DNA from: Leguminivora glycinivorella
Taxonomy: Eukaryota; Arthropoda; Insecta; Lepidoptera; Tortricidae
Direction: 5' to 3'
NCBI RefSeq assembly: GCF_023078275.1
Contig: NC_062972.1
Coordinates: 10,910,191 to 10,974,190 of the forward strand
DNA: 64,000 bases
A program made the position numbers and the translations under genes. Position 1 is the first letter of the stretch; every line of letters starts with the position of its first letter. This document shows, one piece after another, positions 21,780 to 33,610 of this stretch. The notes under the pieces were generated by a model that was not told the DNA's origin, did not search any database, and saw nothing but the letters and a program-made list of their open reading frames with translations.

Positions 21780-22895
21780 AGGTCGATTTGCGTAAAATGC
21801 GCCGCCAATATTTAAGTATTTATGTTTTTTTATATATGATGAAGTATCCATTAGTCAAACACGTATCAAATAGCGCACTCAAATAATATTGACGATGACT
21901 TCACTCGAATTTAGTTTCTAGATAACACGGGTTTATGAATGGGCGACTGATTTACAAACGCGCAACCAGCGGCCTTCTCAGTGGGTTACGGCGCGGCCTA
22001 ATTGCGCGTGCCATTAATTTGATTGTCTGGAAATCAGCGATCGTCTGCAGTCAGTTGTTGCGTCATCGCGCACATGTATCGCAGTTATTCATATTTTACG
22101 TGACCTACTTCCACCGGCATGGGTAACGGAACAATTGGGACAACCCTCTCCCTTTTTTAATACAAAGACGTTCTGTAATAAACTCAATACAGTCCTATTC
22201 TGAACATCGTACTTGAAAGTCACCCAGTTCGATAAATTCGTTCGTTAAGTGAAGGCAAATGAGATTTTCTTTTGCGGTTCGGGAATGTTCTTTGAGTTGA
22301 GAGAAGATAAGGTTGTTTTTTTTACTGACCGCAATGTTACGTTGAGCAACATCTTGATTACGGATTGACTTGTATATCATATTTGAAGTATGTATACAAA
22401 AACTCATATGTCCTGATTCTGACGGTATTCTTACATCCATAAATAGTAGGTACTACAGTACTTATCTACTGTAGTTGAAGCAGTCTGAGTCTGAGCTTTA
22501 ATGAAGACAAAACAAATTAACGTTATTTCAACTTGGTTCCATTTTAATTAAAACGGGATTAGTTTTCATGCTTTAATTAATATTACTAATAGTATTTTCG
22601 CTCTGGTTTCAATCTCTAACAGTTTCAAATGATTGTTGCCATTAAGCTCTACCTAATCCTACATGTGTTGGTTTGTGGTTGTTGAAATTAATACTTATTT
22701 TTAGAATCCGACGTATGTATGTGCACTTATCTAAGAGTATCAACCTAAAGTTAAAATATATCTATGTACAAAACAAGGATTTTCTACCACTCATCCACCT
22801 ACATTGTAAATTTATAAATGTATGTCAGAGTAATATCATCTTACTTACGCGACTTATGATTTTTTTACTTCATTCGGTAGTCATCATTGCGTACG
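21780..22895. other. Intronic DNA, nothing identified
   Basis: This is AT-rich scrib intron with no supported exon or bounded repeat. Confidence 0.4.
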
Positions 22896-22899
22896 CATG

Positions 22900-25420
22900 T
22901 GTGGGAAATAGAATTTGGTTTAGCAGGAGTCACTCTGCCCGGTCGCAGAAATGGGCGCTGACCGTAGTAAAGTATTCAATATTTTTGAGGTCCTATTTTA
23001 CGGATCCATATGCGAGAGGTATCGTTTCAAAGCTAATTAAACCTACTATATTTTTTTATTAATAACTATAATCATAAAGGTAGCTGTTTAGAAAATATTT
23101 GAAAATATGTGTTTTATAGACCATGAGTCGCACAAGTACCTACTGGTAAAAAATGCTTCTTAATCAATAAACAACAACTTTTCCGGAATTGATGTTAGTA
23201 TAAGATTTACGCGGAATTTTGTGCGCTTTCTAATAACATAAGTTTTATTGGTGTATGATATTATATAACCAAGTAATTACAAATATGGTTAAGTAGGGGC
23301 CACAGCGCCCGGCCACGTATGGATGCTGACCGTCGCCAAATTTTCTATATTTTTCAGATCCTATTTTATTTAACAGGAATCTTTTGAAAGCATATTATGC
23401 GTACTATCATTAGTTCTCAATAATTTTAGTTGTAACTGTAGTAGCTAACAAAATATTTGAAAATATGCATTGGAACCGATGTGAGTAAAACATGCTTCTA
23501 GCTCAATGAATTATATTTTTTCCGCAATTGATATAATAACAAAATGAACGGCGAAATGTATGACCTTTTCAAATAATAAGTTTTGTCAGTATTGCATAAA
23601 CAATTAATGTTAATTTATCCATCATATACCATTTTCGTTGCCGTGTTCATAATTTTTAAGATTGTATCTTGGTGCATGACCAATAAACAATAACTTTACC
23701 GCAAATAATGTTATGATAAGATTTACAGGACATTTCATATGCTTTCTAAAAATATAAGTTTTATTGGTGTATGATATTATACAACCAAGTAATTACGAAT
23801 TTGGTTTAGCAGGTGTCACTGCACCCCCGTGACGTAAATAAGTGCTAACCGTCGCCTAATTTTACGTATTTCTCAGATCCTATTTTAGCGATAAATTTGT
23901 GAGAGGTATCATTTGAAAGCATATTATGCGTACTATCGTTGCTTTTTAATAATTTTAGTCGTAATTGTAGAAGTTAAAAAAATATTTGACAATATGTGTA
24001 TTTTTACTGTATATGAATAGCATTCGCACTGATACGAGTGAAACATGCTTCTAGCTCAATAAATTATATTTTTCTGCAATTGATATAATAACGAAATGAA
24101 CCGCAAAATGTATGGCCTTTACAAAAAATGAGTTTTGTTAGTTTTGCCTAAACAATTAATGTTAATTTGTCCACCATACCCACTGCGCACGGTCAATCGT
24201 CATATAAACGGATGTCCACCGCCGTTGCCTTAATTTTTTCATCATTTTACAGATTTTATTTTACTGATCAATTAAGTATATAAGTAAATTCGATACGTGA
24301 TAGATTATATTTATTATGAATATACGATTAGTGAAATAAAATCTGAAAAAGGCAACGACGGTGGACATCCATTTATATGATGGTGCGCAGTAGGTGAGCT
24401 GAACAAATTCAAATTAATTGTTTATGCAATACAAACCAAACTTATTTTTTGTGTAAGTCATACATTTTCCGTTTATTTTGTTATTATTTCAATTGCGGAA
24501 AACTATAATTTATTGAACTAGAAGCGTGTCTTATCAATGCCAATGCTATTCATGCACAGTAAAATACACATATTACTAATCAAATATTTTGTAAACTTCT
24601 ACAGTTTCGACTTGAAATATTAGAAATAAAGATAGTACGCATAATATGCTTTCAAATGATACCTCTCACAAATTTATCAGTAAAATAGGATCTGAGTAAC
24701 GTAGAAAATTTGGCGACGGTCAGTCAGCACCCAATATCGTGACAGGGCGCAGTGACCCCTGCTAAACCAAATTCGTAATTACTTGGTCATATATTATCAT
24801 ACACCAATAAAACTTATATTTTTAGAAAGCGCATGAAATTTCGCGTAAATTTTATAATAACATTAATTGCGGTAAAGTTATGGTTTATTAAGTTAGAAGC
24901 ATTTTTTATCTGTATATGTGCAACTCGTGCTCGAAAAAAAAAGTCATGTTTTCAAATATTTTGTAACCAGCTACCTTTATAACTATAGTTATTCAAAAAT
25001 AATTATAGCAGGTTTAATTTGCTTTCAAATGATACCTCTTACATATGGATCCGTAAAATAAGAACTTAAAAATATTGAATACTTTACTACGGTCAGCGCT
25101 CATTTTTATGCGACCGGCGGAATGACCACTACGAAACAAAATTCGTAATTTAATGGTTATATTATCACTTACCAATAAAACTTATATTTTTAGAAAGCTC
25201 ATGAATAGTGGCGTAAATTTTATAATTACATCAATTGCGGTAACGTTATTGTTTATTGACTTAGAAGCATTTTTTACCAGTACTTGTGCGATTCATGCTC
25301 GATAAAAAACACATATTTTCAAATATTATGTAAACAGCTACCTTTAATATTATAGTTAAGTGTAAACAATTATAGTAGGTTTAATTATCTTTCAAACGAT
25401 ACCTCTCCTATAATAGCGGT
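22900..25420. repeat. 2.5-kb compound inverted repeat built from tandem units
   Basis: The left half (about 22900-24230) and right half (about 24325-25420) are imperfect reverse complements around a centre near 24275. The centre has GATGTCCACCGCCGTTGCC on one side and GGCAACGACGGTGGACATCC on the other. Each half consists of tandem, diverged units of roughly 360-510 bp. In the left arm the word TTGGTTTAGCAGG or a variant recurs near 22917, 23287 and 23803, and GCTTCTAGCTCAAT or a variant near 23154, 23487 and 24044. In the right arm the complements recur near 24755 and 25118. No ORF of note is present. The architecture (long multi-unit terminal arms) is that of foldback-type elements. Termini and target duplication are not resolved. 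Confidence 0.75.
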
Positions 25421-25586
25421 GGTTGCCGGAATTCCGAGCGCTCGACTAATTTCCTAGGCCCGACCCTCACCGCCGACGGATATTACTTGCATCGTACCTT
25501 ACCTTCCCATATCACACCATCTAGAACCATGTGCTTTATCATGATCTACCCATGTGCATACGGATTTCTGTGTTGACTATTATAAT

Positions 25587-26259
25587 GCACATTCAACTGG
25601 TTGGACCATCTTATCACTGGAGATGAAAAATGGGTCTTATATATAAATCACACACGCAAACGTCAGTGGCTAGCTCCAAACGAAAAAGGAATAGAGGCAC
25701 CAAAAACAGAGCCTCACCCGAAAAAAGTTATGCTGTCCGTTTGGTGGGATATTCATGGTATTATTCACTGGGAACTCCTACCAAGTGGAATGACTGTTAC
25801 CGCATCAGTATACTGTAATCAGCTTGAAAATTTAAACCAAAAAATCTGTCAGAATCGTCCACAGCATGCTAAAGTTTTTTTTCTTACACGACAATGCTCG
25901 CCCACACATTGCAAAAGTGACTCGGCTGAAGCTATTGGAGCTAGGTTGGTAAGTGATACCTCATCCACCGTACTCTCCAGACTTGGCACCTACGGATTAC
26001 GCATTGTTCAGATCTCTAAGCAATGCCTTGAATGAAAAAAAGTTCGATGATCAAGCCCATCTACGACAGTACATAGCTGAGTTTTTTGAATCTAAACCTA
26101 AGAACTTCTTCGCCGATGCTATTCATTCTTTACCAGAACGATGGAGACAAGTAGTAGATAACGAAGGCCGTTATATTTTTGATAAATGATTAAAATAATA
26201 AATTAAATAAAAATTACAATATTGGTTATGATTCGCTCATTACTTTCTTACCAACCCAA
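25587..26259 (+). pseudogene. Truncated mariner transposon (D34D transposase, C-terminal part)
   Basis: The copy is 5'-truncated at CACATTCAACTGG, which is mid-transposase relative to 49146-50392, and runs to the 3' inverted terminal repeat TTACTTTCTTACCAACCCAA before TA. It preserves HLITGDEKWVLYINHTRKRQ (first catalytic Asp), VMLSVWWDIHGIIHWELLPS, and in a shifted frame YSPDLAPTDYALF (third catalytic Asp). An extra T near 25878 shifts the frame ahead of the second catalytic Asp. Where both copies exist they differ by only a few bases. It is inactive. Confidence 0.88.
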
Positions 26260-26494
26260 TAATTTAAAATACACCTACATACATAATGATTCGGTCAAAC
26301 TGTTTTTTGAAAAAAAAAAATTAAATCCAAATAAAAAGAAATGCGGTTTGATACCTTAGGGTAAGGTGCTTTGCGCACACTATAGCGTCCCCTCCCCCCG
26401 ACCTGACGCAACCCCCCCTTTTACCCTAAAATATGGCTCAAAATTCAGTTTTTCTTCATTTTTTGGGAATGTATACATTTTAGAAAAAAGTTGT

Positions 26495-29400
26495 CAATAA
26501 TAATAATAATAAAAAAAAAAAAAAAAAAAAAAAAAGTCACCACCCTCGCCCGCCTCGTCCGTCTCCTCGCAACCGCCGTCGAGTGACGAGTTCGCCACCG
26601 CGGCCGACACCAGCGAGTCGAGCGACGAGAGCGGGCCGCCGCCGCCGCCGCCACGACCACCTGCGCGACGAGGGCGGCCACCGCTGCCGGCACGCTTGGG
26701 GCCTGCGGGACATCCTGCCCCGCCCACGGCTCCCGCTGCCGGTGGTGTAGTGCGTCGCATGACATGGACTCGAGAAATAAACGAGAATGTCATGCGCGCC
26801 TATTACGGGGCCACAGAGGGGGGAACCCGGCTATCCGCGTACCGTTCGAGAATGCTGCCTCTGTTTCAGGCACTCGAGCCATCCACCACCGTATCGGAGC
26901 AGCGGCTATCGGATCAGGTGCGCGTCATTCAGCGGTCAAAGCGTTTGGATGACGCCACACTTGATCGGCTCCGCCAGGAGGCTCTCGCTACTCGCGCGGA
27001 CCCTGCCTCGGGGCGGGATTTGCCCGCCATGTCGCCGGACCCGGTGCCCGAACCCGACCTGGCACCGGAGGCGCCGCGGGTTGATTCCGGTAACGACGGC
27101 GGGGACTTCGCGAGTCAGAGCGAGAGTGAGCCTGCCAATGAGCAACTGAGGAGGTCTTTGGAAGAGGCGATTACGCAGTATCGCTCCACAAGCAATCCTA
27201 GGCCACGATTACCACGTCTGCCCATGAATAGACGCAATCTAGCGCTAATAGGAGCCTTAAATGCTTTACTAGATCCATATATGCGGACTAGTAAAGATCT
27301 AGATGATACACACTCGATCATGTACTGCGGGGCCATCGCGGCGTGCCGTGTTGCTCGAGTCAAGTTTCCGGACGCTGACCGTGCAACTAGGACCGCCGAA
27401 GGTGTCCCTGCATGGCAAGTACGGATCGAACGTCGTATCAACTCGTTTAGGACTCTCATTGCAAAGCTGATCTGCTTCAGAGGGGGTAATAATCGCCCCC
27501 GAGTAATGCGCTTTGTGAACCAGGCGTTCGCGGGGACGGACATCAGGCCCCGCGACTATTTGGCCAATGTCACAGAGCGCATCGACTTCCTGAAGCAGAA
27601 AGTCTATGCATGGGCAAGCCGTATTCGCCGCTACAGAAAGCGTGTGGACCGATTCCAGCAGAATCGTCTTTTTCAAAGCGACCAAAGGAAAGTATACCGA
27701 AGGTGGGAGGAAACCGACCCTCGTGTGTCTGACGTGCGGCTGCCGGATGCTACTGCCATGTCTGATTTCTGGCGTAGCATCTGGTCGGTGCCCGTCGAAC
27801 ACACGGAGGGTGAGTGGATGACCGTTGTCGAACGCGAGTGCGAGAGCATCGAGCCTATGGGGGCTATCACCATCAGCCCCGACGACGTAAGTTGTGCTAC
27901 CCGTACGGCCCAGAACTGGAAAAGTCCTGGACCGGACGGATTGCACAACTTCTGGCTAAAATGGTTTCGATGCTCGCACTCGCGTTTGGCAACGCAATTT
28001 CAACAAGCCCTCGATCTTGGTTCTCTCCCACCTTCCCTAACAACTGGTGTTACTTTCCTGCTCTATAAGTCCGGTAGTACCACGGAAGCAAAAAACTACA
28101 GACCCATCACGTGCTTGCCTACACTTTACAAGCTCCTTACATCCATTTTGAGAGCAAAAATTAACGCGCATATTGTCGCTAACAACATTCTGGCTCCCGC
28201 TCAAAATGGATGTAGGGTTGGGTCCCGTGGTACTAAAGAGCTCCTCCTCATAGACATGACCATCTGCCAACAAGTTCGGCGGAACAAGGGGGCCATTTCG
28301 GCCGCTTGGATTGACTATAAGAAGGCCTATGATTCGGTGCCTCATTCATGGCTGAGAAGGGTATTGGAGCTGTATAAACTTGATGCAGCTTTAATATCCT
28401 TCCTGGCTGCATGTATGAGGCAGTGGACCACAGTCCTTCGTCAACCAGGAGGCAGGGATGGCCCCCTGGCCCGCAGGACTTCATAAGGATTGAGCGAGGA
28501 ATATTCCAGGGTGACAGTTTGAGTCCATTATGGTTCTGCCTAGCTCTGAATCCCCTCAGCACGCTGCTGAAGGATTCTGGGCTAGGTTGCCGGCTTCGGA
28601 GAGAGGGTGAAGTCATCTCTCACCTTCTGTACATGGACGATCTCAAACTATTTGCACCGAACACCCAAGACCTGATGGTGCTATTGAAAACCACAGAAGT
28701 TTTCAGTACCGCCATCAGAATGGAGTTTGGTGTCGATAAGTGTGCGGTCATGCATGTACAGCGGGGGAGGTTGTAAATTCAGAAAATTTACAACTTTCTG
28801 AGACGATGTCGTTCAGATCTATCTCTGAATCAGAAACCTATAAGTACCTTGGTATGTCACAGTCGTTGGGTATTGAGGATGTTGGCATTAGACGGTCGGT
28901 GAAGGAGCGCTTTTTCAGTCGGCTGACAAAAGTCCTTAACAGTCTTTTGTCAGGAGGCAACAAAGTGCGCGCCTTTAACGCCTGGGTAATGCCTCTACTC
29001 ACATACTCCTTTGGCATACTACGGTGGACCCAGACTGAGCTGGACGCCCTGGATCGGAGGGTCCGCTCACTGCTTACCACACACCGTATGTTACACCCGC
29101 GCTCGTCTGTTATGAGATTGTACATCCCACGGAAGTGCGGAGGTCGAGGCTTCCTAAACGCCAAAGATCTCCACAACCGTGAGGTGTACAATCTCAGGAA
29201 TTACTTCCTTAACAACGAGTGCGGGATGCATCGTGATGTGGTGGCAGTGGACGGAAACCTCACGCCGCTCTCCTTGGCGAAAGAGAACTGGCGCAAACCT
29301 GTGGTACTAAATACTGCGGACCGCAAGGCGGTATGGGAGAGCAAGCAGCTACACGGGCGGTTCTACAAGGCCCTCACGGGACCCGATGTAGATCTGCTCG

Positions 29401-30297
29401 CATCGGTGAACTGGTTACGATTCGGGGACCTCTTCGGAGAAACCGAGGGTTTTGCCTGTGCAATTGCGGACGAAGTTATGATGACGAACAACTACCGGAA
29501 ATATATCCTGAAGGACGGTACGGTCGACATTTGTCGGGCATGCCGCCGTCCCGGAGAGTCACTCAGGCATATTATTTCCGGTTGTTCTCATCTTGCTAAC
29601 GGCGAGTACTTGCACAGACATAATCTCGTAGCCAGGATTATTCACCAGCAACTTGCTCTTCAATACGGCCTTGTGGACCGCGAAGTACCGTACTACAAGT
29701 ACTTACCTGCGCCAGTTCTCGAAAATGGTCGTGCCACGCTCTATTGGGATCGATCTATTATCACTGACAGGACTATTGTAGCCAATAAGCCTGACATTGT
29801 GATAATAGATCGACTGCAACGCCGGGCAGTGCTCGTTGACATCACCATCCCCCATGATGAGAATCTCGTGAAAGCCGAGAAGGACAAGTCCAGTAAGTAC
29901 CTAGACTTGGCTCACGAGATAACCGCCATGTGGGATGTTGAATCAACGATCATTGTTCCGATAGTCGTTTCAGCGAACGGTCTCATAGCGAAGAGTCTCG
30001 ACCAACATCTTAAGAGACTCTCGCTAGGTGGCTGGATCAAGGGCCAGATGCAGAAGGCGGTGATCTTGGACACAGCGCGGATAGTTCGACGGTTCCTCTC
30101 TCTGCAGCCCTAACCACCGGCAGCTTGGGCCCTGCCCCGCTGCTGGCGGCACCCTAGGTTAGGTTTTTTATAATGTGTTTATATGTGTTTTATATTGTTT
30201 TGTAAGTGGTTTTGTATTTTACTTTGATATTCATATTATAAACAGCCTAGCCTAAGATTTGAAAGAAATAAAGAGAAATAATAATAATAATAATAAA
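26495..30297 (+). mobile_element. Dong-like (R4 clade) LINE inserted at (TAA)n
   Basis: The element is bounded on the left by CAATAATAATAATAATAAA plus an A run and on the right by GAGAAATAATAATAATAATA. Dong elements are known to target TAA repeats and to carry a TAA tail. Inside is one long coding region of about 3.5 kb with RT and C-terminal restriction-like endonuclease domains. The N-terminal part is truncated, because the ORF runs straight out of the A run with no start codon. Confidence 0.82.
26534..30113 (+). pseudogene. Dong/R4-type polyprotein: RT plus restriction-like endonuclease, two frameshifts
   Basis: The frame is open from 26534 to a stop at 28486, then continues in another frame about 28470-28776 and in a third about 28770-30113. 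One indel therefore lies near 28440-28480 and one near the GGGGGAGG run at about 28765. In order: a Pro/Ser-rich N-terminal stretch, WKSPGPDGLHNFWLKWF, YRPITCLPTLYKLLTSIL, AAWIDYKKAYDSVPHSWL (catalytic Asp), RGIFQGDSLSPLWFCLALN, and LLYMDDLKLFAP (YMDD-type catalytic box). Then comes a CCHC knuckle (ICRACRRPGES, HIISGC) and KPDIVIIDRLQRRAVLVDIT with DKSSKYLDLAHEI, the PD-(D/E)xK-type endonuclease. The domain order RT-CCHC-endonuclease is that of R2/R4-like elements. The lesions are few, so the copy is young but dead. Confidence 0.85.
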
Positions 30298-30429
30298 ATT
30301 CTTTATTCAAATATAACACAACTAACAGTTACATTATTGGTAGATAGGTATCAACAACTGTCCGATTTACATAAACAGTAAAACTAATTAGTTGCAAGTT
30401 ATAGGTACATAATGCGAAGAATGAGTCCA

Positions 30430-30716
30430 ACCCGCTAAGGAAGGATTTTTCAAAATTCATCCCCTAAGGGGGTGAAATGGGTGTCCAAAATTCGTATGAG
30501 GATCTAGCTTTATTTTAAGAATATAAGCTTGAAACTTCGCATAAAGACTATAAAGGTTATATTAAAAGGGAGAGACTAATTTTAGCGTTTTTGGATTTTT
30601 ATCCTTTAAGAGCGTTAAAATGAGGCTGGCTGAAGTTTGTATGGGGAACAAGTTTTATTTCAAGCTACAAGCATGAAACTTGGTAAAAAGGTACTTCAGA
30701 AGGGCAAAAACTAGTA
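30430..30716 (+). mobile_element. Helitron fragment, same family as 42014-43413
   Basis: GAAGGATTTTTCAAAATTCA followed by CCCCTAAGGGGGTGAAATGG matches the repeated internal unit of the Helitron at 42014-43413. The 3' limit is AGGGCAAAAACTAG before a T. The 5' end is missing. It lies within the split TIR element. Confidence 0.5.
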
Positions 30717-31031
30717 GCTTGATAAACATTGACAAAATTCAGAAATTAAACCACTGATAAACATATTACTATTTCATTAACTACTGAGTTATATCGAACT
30801 TCAACAAGCTAATGCACGAATATGGTAAGTGGTTCAAAAAAATGCATATAACCTTTTTTGTTTAAAATTTAATAAGAATTAATTCTTTCATAAACACTTT
30901 TTTCCTAACTGATACTTTTTTAAAAATGAAGAAAAACCGTAAACCGGGACCTATTTCGTGCTAAAAGGGGGTTTTGCGTCAGGGGGACGGTAGGGGACGC
31001 TAGTGCGCGCAAAGCACCTTACCCTAAGGTA

Positions 31032-32715
31032 CCATAGTCCATATTACATTAAAATTTAGCTGGTTTTTTTTTTTAATTTCCCATACATTCGAACACAACT
31101 TGACTGAATCAATAAGGGCAATGCATGACATGACAAATGTGCACAATACACAACTAATATTGTAATTCAAATGATGTGTAAATATGTTGATCAGTGCAAC
31201 ATGCACAATAACGACACTAAGAACTTCATAAACAATTAATGCAACAGCGCAGCAGTACGTGCCTTGCCTTAAATATGTACTCCTGATCGGAAGTGAAGCT
31301 CCATGGTTACGGCACCTAAATAGTTGACACTAAAACACTTCCGTATCGCTTTTAAAAATAACTGTACAACTTACACTGCGTTAGTCACCAACTACGGGCG
31401 CGGGCGCCAAAATGTTACACTTATTATTCACCTAAAGCAACAAATTAATGTAATAAATAAACAAAGTACCGATGCTTGATTCCTCCCATACGGATTTTAC
31501 GGACTTAAAATAAACTGACCAATAGCTTTTAAGTTCTTCGTTGCATCGAGCGGAAGCGCTATTTGCCGCAGGCTTATGCCCTTTGAAAGTTTGAATAGAC
31601 GCCCCATCTGATAAACAAAGATGCACTTAAAGCAGAATCCTTGTGGCTGCATACCGTTCTTAAAATAGCTGCACGCTATTACAAGTTGTACTTACGGCGC
31701 TAACACCCTCAAAACATTCACCGCATTCTTAAAACAAATAACTAAGTAGAAGTTTGAGCTCGCTCGTACGTATTCAGTAGAAATTGATATCAAGACACGA
31801 AGCAAGAAATTTTAGCTTACCGAACAATACATGAGTCTGTTTTTCAACGCGCAAAGTAAGTTACTATAAGCAAGTACATAAACGTGACGGCCCCTGTAAA
31901 ACACTAATTGTTTGACTTGACCCAGGAAATGTTGAAACATTGAGAGCTCTTTTACATAACCACCGTTTGACCTACTTCCTACTCCACAGTTTATTGGAAC
32001 TTTTAATTCAGACGGCTTCATTGTATTTACCCATGGATTACTCCCTCCGCTCCGCTCTGCTTGACAAATTATTGATGATGACACGCCCGTTGGAATTCTA
32101 GCCCGCGAACCGGAAACCGGGGCGCACTACCGTTAACATAGAGAAATTATCAAACCAGCCGAGAATTGCATAGTTATAAAATGCCTATTTTGCTAATCAC
32201 TGTCGCAATGAAGATCTCATCAGAATGAATTTAAATTAAACAGTAGAATTACCGTAACTCAAAAAATTTAGAAAAAACGAATCTGTAAACATACATACAT
32301 ATCTATTCCTATTACTAATTATAGGCTTAGGGAAGGTAGTTACTCCTTGCATTACATACGTTGGTACAGTTAGAATAACTACATAAATTCCAAAATTAAT
32401 TTGAATAATTTTTATACCGTATCTCCTACTATCTGAGTTTGGTAAATTCGTTACGAATCAAGCCCCGTAATATTCAGCTTAAAGAATATAGCCATAGGTT
32501 GTTTTACCTGGTTAGAGTTATAACCGCATGAATGCCAAATGCAATTAACTTACTTAGCGCAGTGTGAAATAAAACAATCGCTAGCTAGAGCTGCCTTTAT
32601 CAGTCAACATCTGACGTTTCCGCCGCCGTCGTGGCGCACTTTGTAATTATAAAATGTCATAAAGATTGCTGTATTTCTTGTACATTATTGAATTTTATAC
32701 TTGTAAGACATTTTC
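31032..32715. other. Intronic DNA, nothing identified
   Basis: No supported exon, RNA gene or bounded repeat. Short frames on the minus strand here have no recognisable motif. Confidence 0.4.
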
Positions 32716-32721
32716 TTCTCC

Positions 32722-33208
32722 AGAAATAAAGATAAACTATTCCTACCGTATTCTAGAGTAAAGCTTCACAAAAATAACTCGTTCTGTATGGCAATTCAAA
32801 TTTATAACCAGCTGCCTAAATCGATCTTAGAATGTCCTACAGATCGCTTTAAGAAATCACTTACGGAATGGCTACTAAACAAATGTTTTTACTCGGTAAA
32901 AGAATATTTAAGTTACCAAGATCTCAATTTAATGTAAATCCTGAAATTAAGTAATTTATCTATGCCTATATTTGACATCTTAGCTGTGTAATTTATAAAA
33001 TGTAATAAATTGACTCAATCCTTGTGTTTATTTGTAATGAATTATTGTGTAGCAAATTATATTGACATTATATTGTACATACTTGTAAATAATTGTTAAA
33101 TATTGCATGCCTTGCTTGGTAGAACATAAGAACTGCTATTCAATGTTATCATCTTATGTAATCTCACTATGTTCTTGCAATAAACTATTGACTTTGACTT
33201 TGACTTCT
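32722..33208 (+). pseudogene. Jockey-superfamily LINE 3' end
   Basis: A 71-codon frame from 32722 to TAA at 32935-32937 reads RNKDKLFLPYSRVKLHKNNS, FCMAIQIYNQLPKSI and FKKSLTEWLLNKCFYSVKEY. This is the C-terminal tail characteristic of Jockey-type LINE ORF2. About 270 bases of AT-rich 3' UTR follow, with a poly-adenylation-like AATAAA at about 33179 and a TGACTTT simple-repeat tail. The upstream body is missing (5' truncation). Confidence 0.72.
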
Positions 33209-33610
33209 GCCCTCGGCCCTAAATCGACGTAATGAATGGAAGGCGCCAAATATGTTAATCTGACGGTGACTCCGTCGAGTAGACTAAAAAATCCCCTCTT
33301 GGCTTGGGCTCTCTCAAAAACTTCATTAAGCAAAAAAGTGTCCACTTTCGCTTATCATTTTGAATACTTGGTTCGCGTAACAACGCTGACTTATCAATTT
33401 CTCTTGCTTCACCGTGCATGCACTATTATCGTGACACGAAGATTCCTTCGTAACGTACGTGACGCCCAATAGTTTTATTTACATCTTGTACGGAGTGCCG
33501 TCAATTGGAGCCAATTTATATCTATGAAGATCGAAATGTGTACCACATTTCTCACTTAGTGATTTGATTTCGGTTGTTAAATAACAATATCATATCAATC
33601 CCCTTTTTAA

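Larger units (their letters stand above)
26352..31031. mobile_element. TIR element split by later insertions
   Basis: About 100 bases at 26352-26460 (TACCTTAGGGTAAGGTGCTT inward) are repeated in inverted orientation at 30915-31031 (ending AAGCACCTTACCCTAAGGTA). The match continues through the GCGTCCCCT, CCCCTTTT and TTTTTCTTCATTTTT segments. Between them lie the Dong-like LINE and a Helitron fragment, so the original element was much shorter. No clear target duplication flanks the termini, so the superfamily is unassigned. Confidence 0.65.

Noticed and set aside
26445..26793. Minus-strand Ala/Arg/Gly-rich ORFs
   Set aside because: Shadow frames of the GC-rich start of the Dong-like ORF on the + strand.
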